Positions 1 through 5,192 are shown, counted from the stretch's first letter. The stretch: DNA of 6,728 nucleotides from Candidatus Bathyarchaeota archaeon (GCA_021162225.1 JAGGZB010000081.1:1-6728); one strand, 5' to 3'. Notes: generated from the sequence alone by a model not told the origin. Numbers and translations: made by a program.

Positions 1-148
1 TGAATACTCATAAAGAAAATATAAAGCTTTCCAAGAGTTTACAAAATTCAAACTTTACATATCATTTTTATTATCCAAAAAGTATTGTTTAGGTGGCAAA
101 ATGGCAACTTTTATATAATATTACTCACATTCTAATCGGCGAAGAAAG
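1..148. other. A/T-rich intergenic leader upstream of the RHH gene
   Basis: No gene tail or RNA gene is visible here. The stretch is strongly A/T-rich and holds two TATA-like patches, near 17-26 and 109-120. It also contains a five-codon reading frame at 101-118 (MATFI, stop TAA) preceded by an AGGTGG Shine-Dalgarno-like motif at 91-96. The mini-frame is in the same phase as the RHH gene downstream, which is discussed as a finding. Confidence 0.5.
109..117 (+). promoter_or_regulatory. Candidate archaeal TATA box for the RHH gene
   Basis: The run TTTTATATA matches the archaeal TATA consensus. It is centred about 36 nt before the TTG start at 149, so transcription would begin near 138-142 and give a very short leader. 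This is a pattern match only. No convincing purine-rich BRE precedes it. Confidence 0.4.
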
Positions 149-328
149 TTGACTGAGAAAGAAAAAGAATATGAAGAGATAACAGTCAAGTTGACCCTTT
201 CGAACGAATGGCTCAGAAAACTTGATACATTAATTAACACAAAGAGAATCTTCTCAAGCAGAGCAGAAGCCTTCAGAAGAGCTCTCGAGCTCTTATTTGA
301 AAAATACAAACAGGAACTCCCCCCATGA
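149..328 (+). CDS. Small ribbon-helix-helix (CopG/Arc-type) DNA-binding protein
   Basis: Reading from TTG at 149 gives 59 residues ending in TGA. The layout is that of an RHH domain. A short charged N-terminus is followed by the beta-strand EEITVKLTLS, helix 1 (NEWLRKLDTLIN) with alternating hydrophobics, a turn, then FSSRAEAFRRALELLFEKY as helix 2. The phrase 'F-S-S-R-A-E-A-F-R-R-A-L' is the typical RHH second-helix start. Such proteins dimerise, insert a two-stranded sheet into the DNA major groove, and act as transcription regulators or antitoxins. No toxin gene sits beside it, so a regulator is more likely. An in-frame TAA at 116-118 blocks a longer form, and there is no in-frame ATG, so TTG is the only plausible start near the domain. 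The Shine-Dalgarno signal is weak (GAAGAAAG). The next gene, amrS-like, begins 110 bp downstream on the same strand, so co-transcription is possible. The domain call is fairly secure; the start and target are not. Confidence 0.72.
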   Translation: MTEKEKEYEEITVKLTLSNEWLRKLDTLINTKRIFSSRAEAFRRALELLFEKYKQELPP

Positions 329-361
329 GAGACCAAAATGGCCGCAAGAAAACCATTAACT

Positions 362-398
362 GCTGTTTCTAAGCCTTGACCAAGCGAAAACAGCTTAG
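362..398 (+). repeat. Overlapping inverted repeats between the RHH gene and amrS
   Basis: GCTGTTT (362-368) is the exact reverse complement of AAACAGC (388-394). CTAAGC (369-374) is the exact reverse complement of GCTTAG (393-398). The right arms share bases 393-394, so the two stems compete. A smaller CTT/AAG pairing (375-377 with 382-384) can nest inside the first. No T-run follows, so it does not look like a terminator. A leader structure or operator is possible, as is chance. Confidence 0.3.
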
Positions 399-438
399 CG
401 TAAATTCTATCTTCTAATTCAAGTATTCCCTCATTGAA

Positions 439-1527
439 ATGATTAATAAAGTACAAGGGTTATTGAGCATTCCTACAGTCCGTGAGGCTATATTATACGA
501 AAAATTATCTAATGATACTGTTAAGTGCGGATTGTGCGAAAGAAGGTGTATAATTGCCAACGGGAAGATGGGATTCTGCAAAACTAGAATGAATATTAAT
601 GGCAGATTATATACGCTTGTCTACGGTTACTTAAGTGCTCTCGAAAGCAGACCGATTGAGATTAAGCCTTTCTTTCATTACTGGCCAGGTTCCACCGCAT
701 TGACATTTTCTACGTGGTCATGTAATCTTGAATGCTTGTGGTGTCAGAATTATCACTTGTCAAGAAAACCGCCAGATCTTCTACATGCGTCTTTTACTCC
801 TCAAGAGGAAGTTTTAAGGCAAGCTCTGAGGCTTGGAGATAAGGGTCTTTGTGCAAGTTTTCAAGAACCAACCCTCCTTACAGACTGGGTTCTCAGCCTC
901 TTTAAGACCGGTAGCAAGAGAGGCTTGTATTGTTGCTATGTCTCAAATGGATACATGACATTAGAGGCTCTAAAGATGCTTAAAAATTCGGGAATGGACG
1001 GCATAAAGATCGACATGAAAGGTAAAGCGGATGTCTACCGTAAGTACTGCGGAGGTGTGGACGTAGAGGTTGTTTGGAGAAATATCCGGGAAGCTAAACG
1101 CATGGGTTTGCATGTGGAGGTTGTGAACTTAGTCGTAACGGGAGTTAATGATGATGAATATTCAATAGAATGGGTGATAGAGAGACATTTGAAGGAGGCT
1201 GGAAGCGAAACTCCCTTGCACTTCACTAGGTATTATCCAGCCTATAAGTTCTCAAACCCGCCGACAAGGGTAGAGACTTTAGAGAAGGCTTATGAAATGG
1301 CTAAGAAGGCTGGTGTCAAGTATCCATACATTGGAAATGTTCCAGGCCATAGGTATGAGAACACATACTGTCCCAACTGCGGAAGAGCATTGATAAAACG
1401 CTTCGGCTATACGATTACAAGTTATAAAATTACCGACAAGAAACGCTGCCCATACTGCGGGGAGAGAATACCAATCGTGGGGGAGTACATCAAGCACGGA
1501 TTTCTCCGAAAATTACGTTGGATATGA
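439..1527 (+). CDS. amrS: AmmeMemoRadiSam system radical SAM enzyme with C-terminal zinc ribbon
   Basis: A 362-residue protein of the PflA-like radical SAM family. The 4Fe-4S/SAM site is C95-x3-C99-x2-C102 (STWSCNLECLWCQNYHLS), followed by the conserved block around FQEPTLL (141-147). The N-terminus carries a separate cysteine set, C30, C33, C37 and C47 (CGLCERRC...GFC), typical of this family. The C-terminus carries two CxxC pairs, C311/C314 and C337/C340, that look like a zinc ribbon. Members are often encoded beside AMMECR1 and Memo homologues and are thought to perform a radical modification whose substrate I cannot name. Neither partner lies in this window. An in-frame stop at 415-417 makes ATG 439 the first start. 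It has no clear Shine-Dalgarno motif, and TTG 463 is an alternative. Conserved similarity begins near VREAILYEKL. Family call is confident; substrate unknown. Confidence 0.88.
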   Translation: MINKVQGLLSIPTVREAILYEKLSNDTVKCGLCERRCIIANGKMGFCKTRMNINGRLYTLVYGYLSALESRPIEIKPFFHYWPGSTALTFSTWSCNLECLWCQNYHLSRKPPDLLHASFTPQEEVLRQALRLGDKGLCASFQEPTLLTDWVLSLFKTGSKRGLYCCYVSNGYMTLEALKMLKNSGMDGIKIDMKGKADVYRKYCGGVDVEVVWRNIREAKRMGLHVEVVNLVVTGVNDDEYSIEWVIERHLKEAGSETPLHFTRYYPAYKFSNPPTRVETLEKAYEMAKKAGVKYPYIGNVPGHRYENTYCPNCGRALIKRFGYTITSYKITDKKRCPYCGERIPIVGEYIKHGFLRKLRWI

Positions 1528-1549
1528 CCATTTAATGCTTGTTATGCTT

Positions 1550-1558
1550 CAATATATA
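1550..1558 (+). promoter_or_regulatory. Possible TATA box upstream of the ECF operon (distal)
   Basis: CAATATATA, about 95 nt before the TTG start of the first ATPase gene. It would place transcription start near 1580 and a leader of about 70 nt. This is one of two candidates in this gap and is a pattern match only. Confidence 0.25.
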
Positions 1559-1583
1559 GTGGATTGAATATTTCATACAATTA

Positions 1584-1593
1584 GTTTAAGTAT
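1584..1593 (+). promoter_or_regulatory. Possible TATA box upstream of the ECF operon (proximal)
   Basis: GTTTAAGTAT resembles the TTTAAR-type TATA boxes common in Thermoproteota. It would start transcription near 1610-1615, leaving a leader of about 40 nt. It overlaps the first copy of a 9-bp direct repeat (TAAGTATCT, 1587-1595), which may be chance or an operator. Confidence 0.35.
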
Positions 1594-1610
1594 CTCAATA
1601 GTAAGTATCT
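1587..1610 (+). repeat. Direct repeat TAAGTATCT x2, 15-bp period, in the ECF promoter region
   Basis: TAAGTATCT occurs at 1587-1595 and again at 1602-1610. The period of 15 bp is about one and a half helical turns. The copies flank or overlap the likely proximal TATA box and start site, where a repressor could act. In A/T-rich DNA a single 9-bp repeat may also be chance. Confidence 0.35.
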
Positions 1611-1651
1611 ACTCTAAAGCGAGCGTGATGAATCCTTAGAAGTGAAGAGCA

Positions 1652-2497
1652 TTGGCGATAATAGAGGCTGAAGAACTAACGTACACTTACCCCGTTGGTG
1701 AAAAACCTGCCTTCAGAGATGTGAATCTCAAAATTGAGGAAGGCGAATTCGTTATTATCACTGGACCGAGTGGATGTGGTAAGACTACTCTCTGCAGATG
1801 CTTTAATGGCTTAATTCCACATTTCTACGGTGGAAAGCTGGAAGGAGAGATACGTGTATGCGGACTAAACGTGAAGGAGCATCCCACATACGAGATCGCC
1901 CAACACGTCGGAATGGTCTTCCAGAATCCGGAGAATCAGCTTTTCGCATTATCTGTTGAAAAAGATGTTGCCTTCGGACTTGAAAATCTAGGAGTTCCAA
2001 GGAAAGAGATTCGTAAAAGGATTGACTGGGCCCTTAAAATAACTGGAACATATAATTTAAAGAATCGACCTCCCTACGAGCTCTCTGGAGGACAGCAACA
2101 AAGAGCCGCGATTGCTTCTGTTCTAGCCATGAATCCCGACGTTATGGTACTGGATGAGCCGACGAGCTTCCTGGATCCCGTTGGGGCTGAAAAGATCTTT
2201 GAGGTTATTGGGCGCCTGAACAGAGAGATGAGTATGACTATAATATTAGTGGAGCATATGCTGGATCTCGTCTCGAGATATGCCGACCGCATCATTGTCA
2301 TGCATGATGGACGGATAATGATGAATGGAGACCCCCGAGAAGTGCTTGTCTCCGAGGAAGCCCGCTTAGTGGGAATAGGCATTCCTAAGGCCACTATGCT
2401 TTACAAGATCCTGAAGCACAGAGGAATAAGTCTTAATAGACCTCCGTTATATTCGGAGGAGGCTTGCCAAGTTATAAGGGAGGCTTTGAGTAGATGA
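1652..2497 (+). CDS. ecfA: ECF transporter ATP-binding subunit (first ATPase)
   Basis: A 281-residue ABC ATPase with every catalytic motif: Walker A GPSGCGKTT (38-46), Q-loop glutamine 91 in FQNPENQLF, signature LSGGQQQR (144-151), Walker B VMVLDE (164-169), D-loop around SFLD (172-175) and switch histidine 202 in LVEH. FQNPENQLF and the NGLIPHFYGG stretch (52-61) are hallmarks of the EcfA/CbiO group rather than general ABC importers. The subunit sits in the cytosol on EcfT and hydrolyses ATP to drive uptake of a vitamin or metal bound by a separate S-component. The start is TTG, forced by an in-frame TGA at 1643-1645, with a modest Shine-Dalgarno-like AAGTGAAG just upstream. Its stop overlaps the next ATG (ATGA), which implies translational coupling. 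The C-terminal 50 residues are the usual variable regulatory tail. Confidence 0.93.
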   Translation: MAIIEAEELTYTYPVGEKPAFRDVNLKIEEGEFVIITGPSGCGKTTLCRCFNGLIPHFYGGKLEGEIRVCGLNVKEHPTYEIAQHVGMVFQNPENQLFALSVEKDVAFGLENLGVPRKEIRKRIDWALKITGTYNLKNRPPYELSGGQQQRAAIASVLAMNPDVMVLDEPTSFLDPVGAEKIFEVIGRLNREMSMTIILVEHMLDLVSRYADRIIVMHDGRIMMNGDPREVLVSEEARLVGIGIPKATMLYKILKHRGISLNRPPLYSEEACQVIREALSR

Positions 2498-3324
2498 TCA
2501 TCGTGGAGAATCTGTATTTCACCTACCCGAATGGTGTGGAAGCACTGTCAGGAGTTAATTTGAGGATCGAGGATGGAGAATTCGTTGCGATCATGGGGCA
2601 GAATGGGGCAGGAAAGACTACTTTGGTTAAGCATATGAATGGCTTGCTTAAGCCTACAAGAGGGAGGGTTCTTGTAGACGGTATTGATACTAGGAGAGTA
2701 AGTGTAGCAAGATTAGCGAGAAAGGTAGGGCTCGTCTTTCAGAATCCAGATCATCAACTCTTCAGCGAAACCGTTGAGGAGGAGATTAGCTTCGCATTAA
2801 AGAACTTTGGATATGATGAGAAGACAATAAAGGAGCGAGTTGACTGGGCACTGAATATGCTTAATCTGGAGAGATATCGAAGGATTTCTCCATTTATGCT
2901 CAGCGGAGGAGAAAAGAAGAGAGTTGCATTGGCGTCAGTGTTGGCGTGGGATCCGAAGATCATCATCCTCGACGAGCCGACCATAGGACAGGATTACATG
3001 CAGAAGGAAAAACTGAGACAGTTCATATTGCAGTTAAACCAGCAGGGAAAAACAATCGTAGTGGTTACGCATGATGTGGAATTCGTTGCTGAGTGTAATC
3101 CGCGAATCATACTTATGAAGCAGGGTAAGATAATAGCCTCTGGAGAGGCTGAGGAAATCTTAACGAATGAAGATTTAGTGAAGGAAGCCTACGTCGCCTT
3201 ACCCGAAATCGCCAAGCTCTTTAAATGTCTAGAAGAATACGGCTTCCCCCGAAATGTTATCGATGTCTATGAAGCTGCTGACCTTATATACAAGAGGCTG
3301 AGAGCCAGAAATGAGCGTATTTGA
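2494..3324 (+). CDS. ecfA: ECF transporter ATP-binding subunit (second ATPase)
   Basis: A 276-residue paralogue of the preceding ATPase, presumably its heterodimer partner. Motifs: Walker A GQNGAGKTT (35-43), Q-loop glutamine 83 in FQNPDHQLF, signature LSGGEKKR (136-143), Walker B IIILDE (156-161), and switch histidine 193 in VVTHD. The D-loop reads TIGQD instead of the more usual T-x-GLD. Both ATPases keep complete catalytic residues, so neither site looks degenerate. Its ATG is inside the stop of the upstream gene (ATGA at 2494-2497), and its end overlaps the EcfT gene by 14 bp. This is the normal arrangement for an EcfA-EcfA'-EcfT operon. Which of the pair is 'A1' and which 'A2' cannot be assigned safely from sequence alone. 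Confidence 0.93.
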   Translation: MIIVENLYFTYPNGVEALSGVNLRIEDGEFVAIMGQNGAGKTTLVKHMNGLLKPTRGRVLVDGIDTRRVSVARLARKVGLVFQNPDHQLFSETVEEEISFALKNFGYDEKTIKERVDWALNMLNLERYRRISPFMLSGGEKKRVALASVLAWDPKIIILDEPTIGQDYMQKEKLRQFILQLNQQGKTIVVVTHDVEFVAECNPRIILMKQGKIIASGEAEEILTNEDLVKEAYVALPEIAKLFKCLEEYGFPRNVIDVYEAADLIYKRLRARNERI

Positions 3325-4096
3325 CGGTTTCAAATTCAGAAGCATATCATCCCCAATCCATCAGCTGGATCCAAGAGCTAAGTTTGTCTATGTATGCGTA
3401 CTCTTCGCCGTCGCCATCATGTTTAACAATATCATTCCGCTTCTAATCCTTTTTCTGATCCAGATACCTATAGTCTTCATGGCTAAAGTCCAGAAAGAAT
3501 GGATGCGGTCTATGAAAGGCTCAGCGGTCTTCGCCATTATGATCTTCGCCGTCAACCTTCTTTCACTCTACTTTTATGCTGGACATGAAACCTTCACTTC
3601 TATACTAGAGCGATCATTAGCCATGACCGTTCGATTCATAGTTTTAGTTCAGAGCTTCTCAATTTTCTTCTTAACAACATCTCCGGACATGCTTGGTTTA
3701 GCTCTAGAGCAAAGCGGAGTTCCCTATGAGCTTTGCTTCGCCTTTACAACAGCAGTCCGCTTCGTCCCCGTCCTAGCTGAGGAAGCCCAGACAATAATAG
3801 ATGCTCAGAAATCCAGGGGACTTGAGATTGAAAGCGGAAATTTCCTTAGAAGAATACGAAACTACATACCGATACTTATCCCGCTAATAGTGAATGCTAT
3901 CCGTCGGAGCTTAGAACTTGCGGAGACCATGGAGTCCAGAGCATGGGGAGCATGCGAGAATAGAACAAACTTGTATGTATTAAAGATAAAAACGAACGAT
4001 CTTCTTCTGATATTATTTTCGCTTCTACTCTTAACAGTCTCTATATATGTTTCAATCCACGTTTATATACCGCCGCTGACAAGCCTTCTCATGTAG
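3311..4096 (+). CDS. ecfT: ECF transporter transmembrane coupling protein EcfT
   Basis: A 261-residue membrane protein at the usual EcfT length. Hydrophobic segments lie near residues 24-38, 41-58, 71-90, 102-122 and 231-253. A long amphipathic, charged stretch sits between them (about 125-225) and forms the coupling helices that touch the ATPases. The two EcfT signature motifs are visible: KSRG (167-170), a variant of A-R-G, and ESRAWG (208-213), whose Arg and Gly match the family ARG-type motif. The opening residues, with HQLDPRAKF (17-25), match the conserved 'lDPRtKl' start. EcfT sits in the cytoplasmic membrane and transmits ATPase motion to the S-component. No S-component gene is next to it; after its stop the adjacent gene runs the opposite way. 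The stop codon lies within a 14-bp palindrome. Confidence 0.92.
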   Translation: MSVFDGFKFRSISSPIHQLDPRAKFVYVCVLFAVAIMFNNIIPLLILFLIQIPIVFMAKVQKEWMRSMKGSAVFAIMIFAVNLLSLYFYAGHETFTSILERSLAMTVRFIVLVQSFSIFFLTTSPDMLGLALEQSGVPYELCFAFTTAVRFVPVLAEEAQTIIDAQKSRGLEIESGNFLRRIRNYIPILIPLIVNAIRRSLELAETMESRAWGACENRTNLYVLKIKTNDLLLILFSLLLLTVSIYVSIHVYIPPLTSLLM

Positions 4097-4106
4097 CGAT
4101 CGCTAC
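4093..4106. repeat. 14-bp perfect palindrome across the ecfT stop codon
   Basis: GTAGCGATCGCTAC is its own reverse complement. The TAG stop of ecfT is bases 2-4 of the palindrome, and the rest lies in the 39-bp gap to the convergent RAM-domain gene. It contains the octamer GCGATCGC. As RNA it could form only a short tight hairpin. On the + strand it is followed by an A-run, not a T-run, so it is not a bacterial-type terminator for ecfT. Confidence 0.6.
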
Positions 4107-4107
4107 T

Positions 4108-4125
4108 AAAAAAGAAAAATAATAA
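4108..4125 (-). terminator. T-rich terminator for the RAM-domain gene
   Basis: On the minus strand this stretch reads TTATTATTTTTCTTTTTT, starting about 11 bp after the TAG stop of the 76-aa gene. Archaeal RNA polymerase terminates at such T-tracts without needing a hairpin. The neighbouring palindrome (4093-4106) follows it on this strand. Confidence 0.55.
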
Positions 4126-4135
4126 GAGACTGTTG

Positions 4136-4366
4136 CTACGGTATACAAACTGCTGTTTGAGTATGTTGAACTCCCTCCACATTATGGATCTTCTTGATTA
4201 AATTCTTTATTTCACTTACATCATTTAGCTCAGCGAAGATTATTATATCATACTGCCCGGTTACAGCATGAGCGCTTTTCACGCCTTCGATCCCCAATAT
4301 CTTCTCTGCAATAGTCCAAGGTTCACCCCTTTCAACCTGTATCAGAACGTAAAGACCTATCGGCAT
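4136..4366 (-). CDS. Stand-alone Lrp/AsnC-type ligand-binding (RAM) domain protein
   Basis: A 76-residue protein that is only the C-terminal regulatory domain of the Lrp/AsnC family. The order beta-alpha-beta-beta-alpha-beta is readable: GLYVLIQVE, the helix of WTIAEKIL, VKSAHAVTGQYDIIIFAEL with the family's G-x-Y-D turn (37-40 region), the helix SEIKNLIKKI, and VQHTQTAVCI. There is no helix-turn-helix DNA-binding part, and the gene is complete at this size, as in other archaeal stand-alone RAM proteins. Such domains form dimers and octameric rings, bind small effectors such as amino acids, and may modulate full-length Lrp regulators. Start choice is supported by GAGTGATG (minus strand of 4371-4378) four bases before ATG. 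It is convergent with ecfT and divergent from the coiled-coil gene. Its ligand is unknown. Confidence 0.9.
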   Translation of the reverse strand: MPIGLYVLIQVERGEPWTIAEKILGIEGVKSAHAVTGQYDIIIFAELNDVSEIKNLIKKIHNVEGVQHTQTAVCIP

Positions 4367-4370
4367 AATA

Positions 4371-4378
4371 CATCACTC
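4371..4378 (-). promoter_or_regulatory. Shine-Dalgarno site of the RAM-domain gene
   Basis: On the minus strand GAGTGATG is followed by TATT and then the ATG. It matches the archaeal GGTGATC-type ribosome binding sequence closely and fixes the start at 4366. Confidence 0.6.
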
Positions 4379-4410
4379 TTCCACAATTATACATTATTTT
4401 TGTGAATCTT

Positions 4411-4420
4411 CTTTTAAAAG
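4411..4420 (-). promoter_or_regulatory. Possible TATA box of the RAM-domain gene
   Basis: CTTTTAAAAG, itself a 10-bp palindrome, lies about 45 nt upstream of the minus-strand ATG. Transcription would begin near 4388 and leave a leader of some 20 nt that includes the Shine-Dalgarno site. Spacing is consistent with an archaeal promoter; this is pattern-based only. Confidence 0.35.
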
Positions 4421-4445
4421 AATATTCATGCCTTAGCTAAAAAGA

Positions 4446-4500
4446 CTTTTAAGTAATCATGATTTTGAAGTAACAGTGGAGAGTTTCGAATTAATTTAAA
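4446..4500 (+). promoter_or_regulatory. Two candidate TATA boxes for the coiled-coil gene
   Basis: CTTTTAAGT at 4446-4454 and TTAATTTAAA at 4491-4500 both resemble TATA boxes. The first would give a leader of about 60 nt that includes the hairpin described nearby. The second would start transcription near 4520-4525, almost on top of the Shine-Dalgarno site, giving almost no leader. The sequence alone cannot decide between them. Confidence 0.3.
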
Positions 4501-4525
4501 GGACTCCTTTTTGCCGTTTAAGGAG
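4498..4525 (+). promoter_or_regulatory. Possible Shine-Dalgarno-sequestering hairpin before the coiled-coil gene
   Basis: CTCCTT (4504-4509) is the exact reverse complement of AAGGAG (4520-4525), which overlaps the gene's Shine-Dalgarno sequence, with a 10-nt loop. The same CTCCTT region can instead pair with AAAGG just upstream (4498-4502), with a 3-nt loop. The two foldings are mutually exclusive, so the layout resembles a small on/off leader. This is relevant only if transcription starts upstream of 4498. Confidence 0.35.
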
Positions 4526-4527
4526 AG
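4521..4527 (+). promoter_or_regulatory. Strong Shine-Dalgarno site of the coiled-coil gene
   Basis: AGGAGAG ends six bases before the ATG at 4534. It is the best purine-rich ribosome binding site in the window and supports that start. Confidence 0.65.
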
Positions 4528-4533
4528 AAAGGA

Positions 4534-5121
4534 ATGGAAGGGGAAGAGATCAAAAGGATCGCCGAGCTAAGAGAGGTTCTCGAAGAAAAAATTAAGAATC
4601 TCGAAGCAGAGCTTGAGAGAATGAAGTTTCTTCTTGAGATCGTTAATCGTATTCTTGTAGAGAGAAGTTTCCGAAGAGCAGGAGAGATCAGTAAAATAAA
4701 AACTACGAGGCAAGCTGAAGCTCCATTGCCAGCTAAGAAGATTCTCAGAACAATTCCATTAAAGACATCATCGGGAGAACTTTTAGCTAGGATGTATGTA
4801 GAAGAAGATCAAATAAGGATTGTGCCTGCGGAGGATAAGGAATTTGACGTGAACATTCCTCCCTTCACTGCTTTTCTGATCGATAAAATCCTTGAAAAGA
4901 TGAAGGAAAAAGATGAAGATCTCGTTCGCCAAGGAAAACTTATGCCTAGCGAGGTTCTCTCCTATGAGGTAGAGAAAGAAGGGAACATCTTACGTGAGAT
5001 AAGGATAAAGAATATCGAAGAGCAAAGAGAAAGGGAGATTAGATCCGCTACACGATGGACACTTGAGAAAATGTACGAGAAGATGATCAGCTTTTCTCCA
5101 GACAAATCCTCGAAGCCATAA
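4534..5121 (+). CDS. Uncharacterised coiled-coil protein, 195 aa
   Basis: I do not recognise a named family. Residues 3-45 form a strongly heptad-like, Glu/Lys/Leu-rich helix that should be a coiled coil (dimer or oligomer). A basic, probably flexible linker follows (46-68, with RSFRR and KIKTTRQ). Residues 69-110 look like a small beta-rich unit (KKILRTIPLKTSSGELLARMYV, then EDQIRIVPAEDKEFDVNIPPF), and 111-185 are mainly helical and highly charged. There is no signal peptide, membrane segment or cysteine cluster, so it is probably cytosolic. The start is supported by AGGAGAG six bases upstream and by the absence of good alternatives. It stands alone: divergent from the RAM-domain gene and convergent with PEP synthase. 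The sequence looks like a genuine conserved protein (regular amphipathic pattern, low-complexity-free core), possibly a scaffold or nucleic-acid-associated factor, but that is a guess. Confidence 0.8.
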   Translation: MEGEEIKRIAELREVLEEKIKNLEAELERMKFLLEIVNRILVERSFRRAGEISKIKTTRQAEAPLPAKKILRTIPLKTSSGELLARMYVEEDQIRIVPAEDKEFDVNIPPFTAFLIDKILEKMKEKDEDLVRQGKLMPSEVLSYEVEKEGNILREIRIKNIEEQREREIRSATRWTLEKMYEKMISFSPDKSSKP

Positions 5122-5192
5122 AATGGGAATTTCACAGATTGCATAACATTCTCTGTACTGAATGATCGGCTTATAGGCGTGAAGCAATTACC

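Noticed and set aside
324..371. ATG overlapping the RHH stop (15-codon frame, + strand)
   Set aside because: Only 15 residues, no family resemblance, and no ribosome site of its own beyond the end of the RHH gene.
121..456. Minus-strand open frame of 111 codons
   Set aside because: It is antisense to the RHH gene and to the start of amrS, has no recognisable domain, has Ser/Phe-rich composition typical of a shadow of a Glu/Lys/Arg-rich gene, and lacks a convincing ribosome site.
1628..1639. ATG AAT CCT TAG mini-frame before the first ECF ATPase
   Set aside because: Three codons only. The real gene starts at TTG 1652, because an in-frame TGA at 1643-1645 closes the upstream frame.
4096..4103. 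GCGATCGC as a cyanobacterial HIP1 element
   Set aside because: Only one copy was noticed in 6.7 kb, and the gene content is archaeal. HIP1 is highly repeated in cyanobacterial genomes.
5134..5156. ACAGA ... TCTGT inverted repeat after the coiled-coil gene as a terminator
   Set aside because: Arms are only 5 bp with a 13-nt loop, and no T-run follows. It is likely chance.
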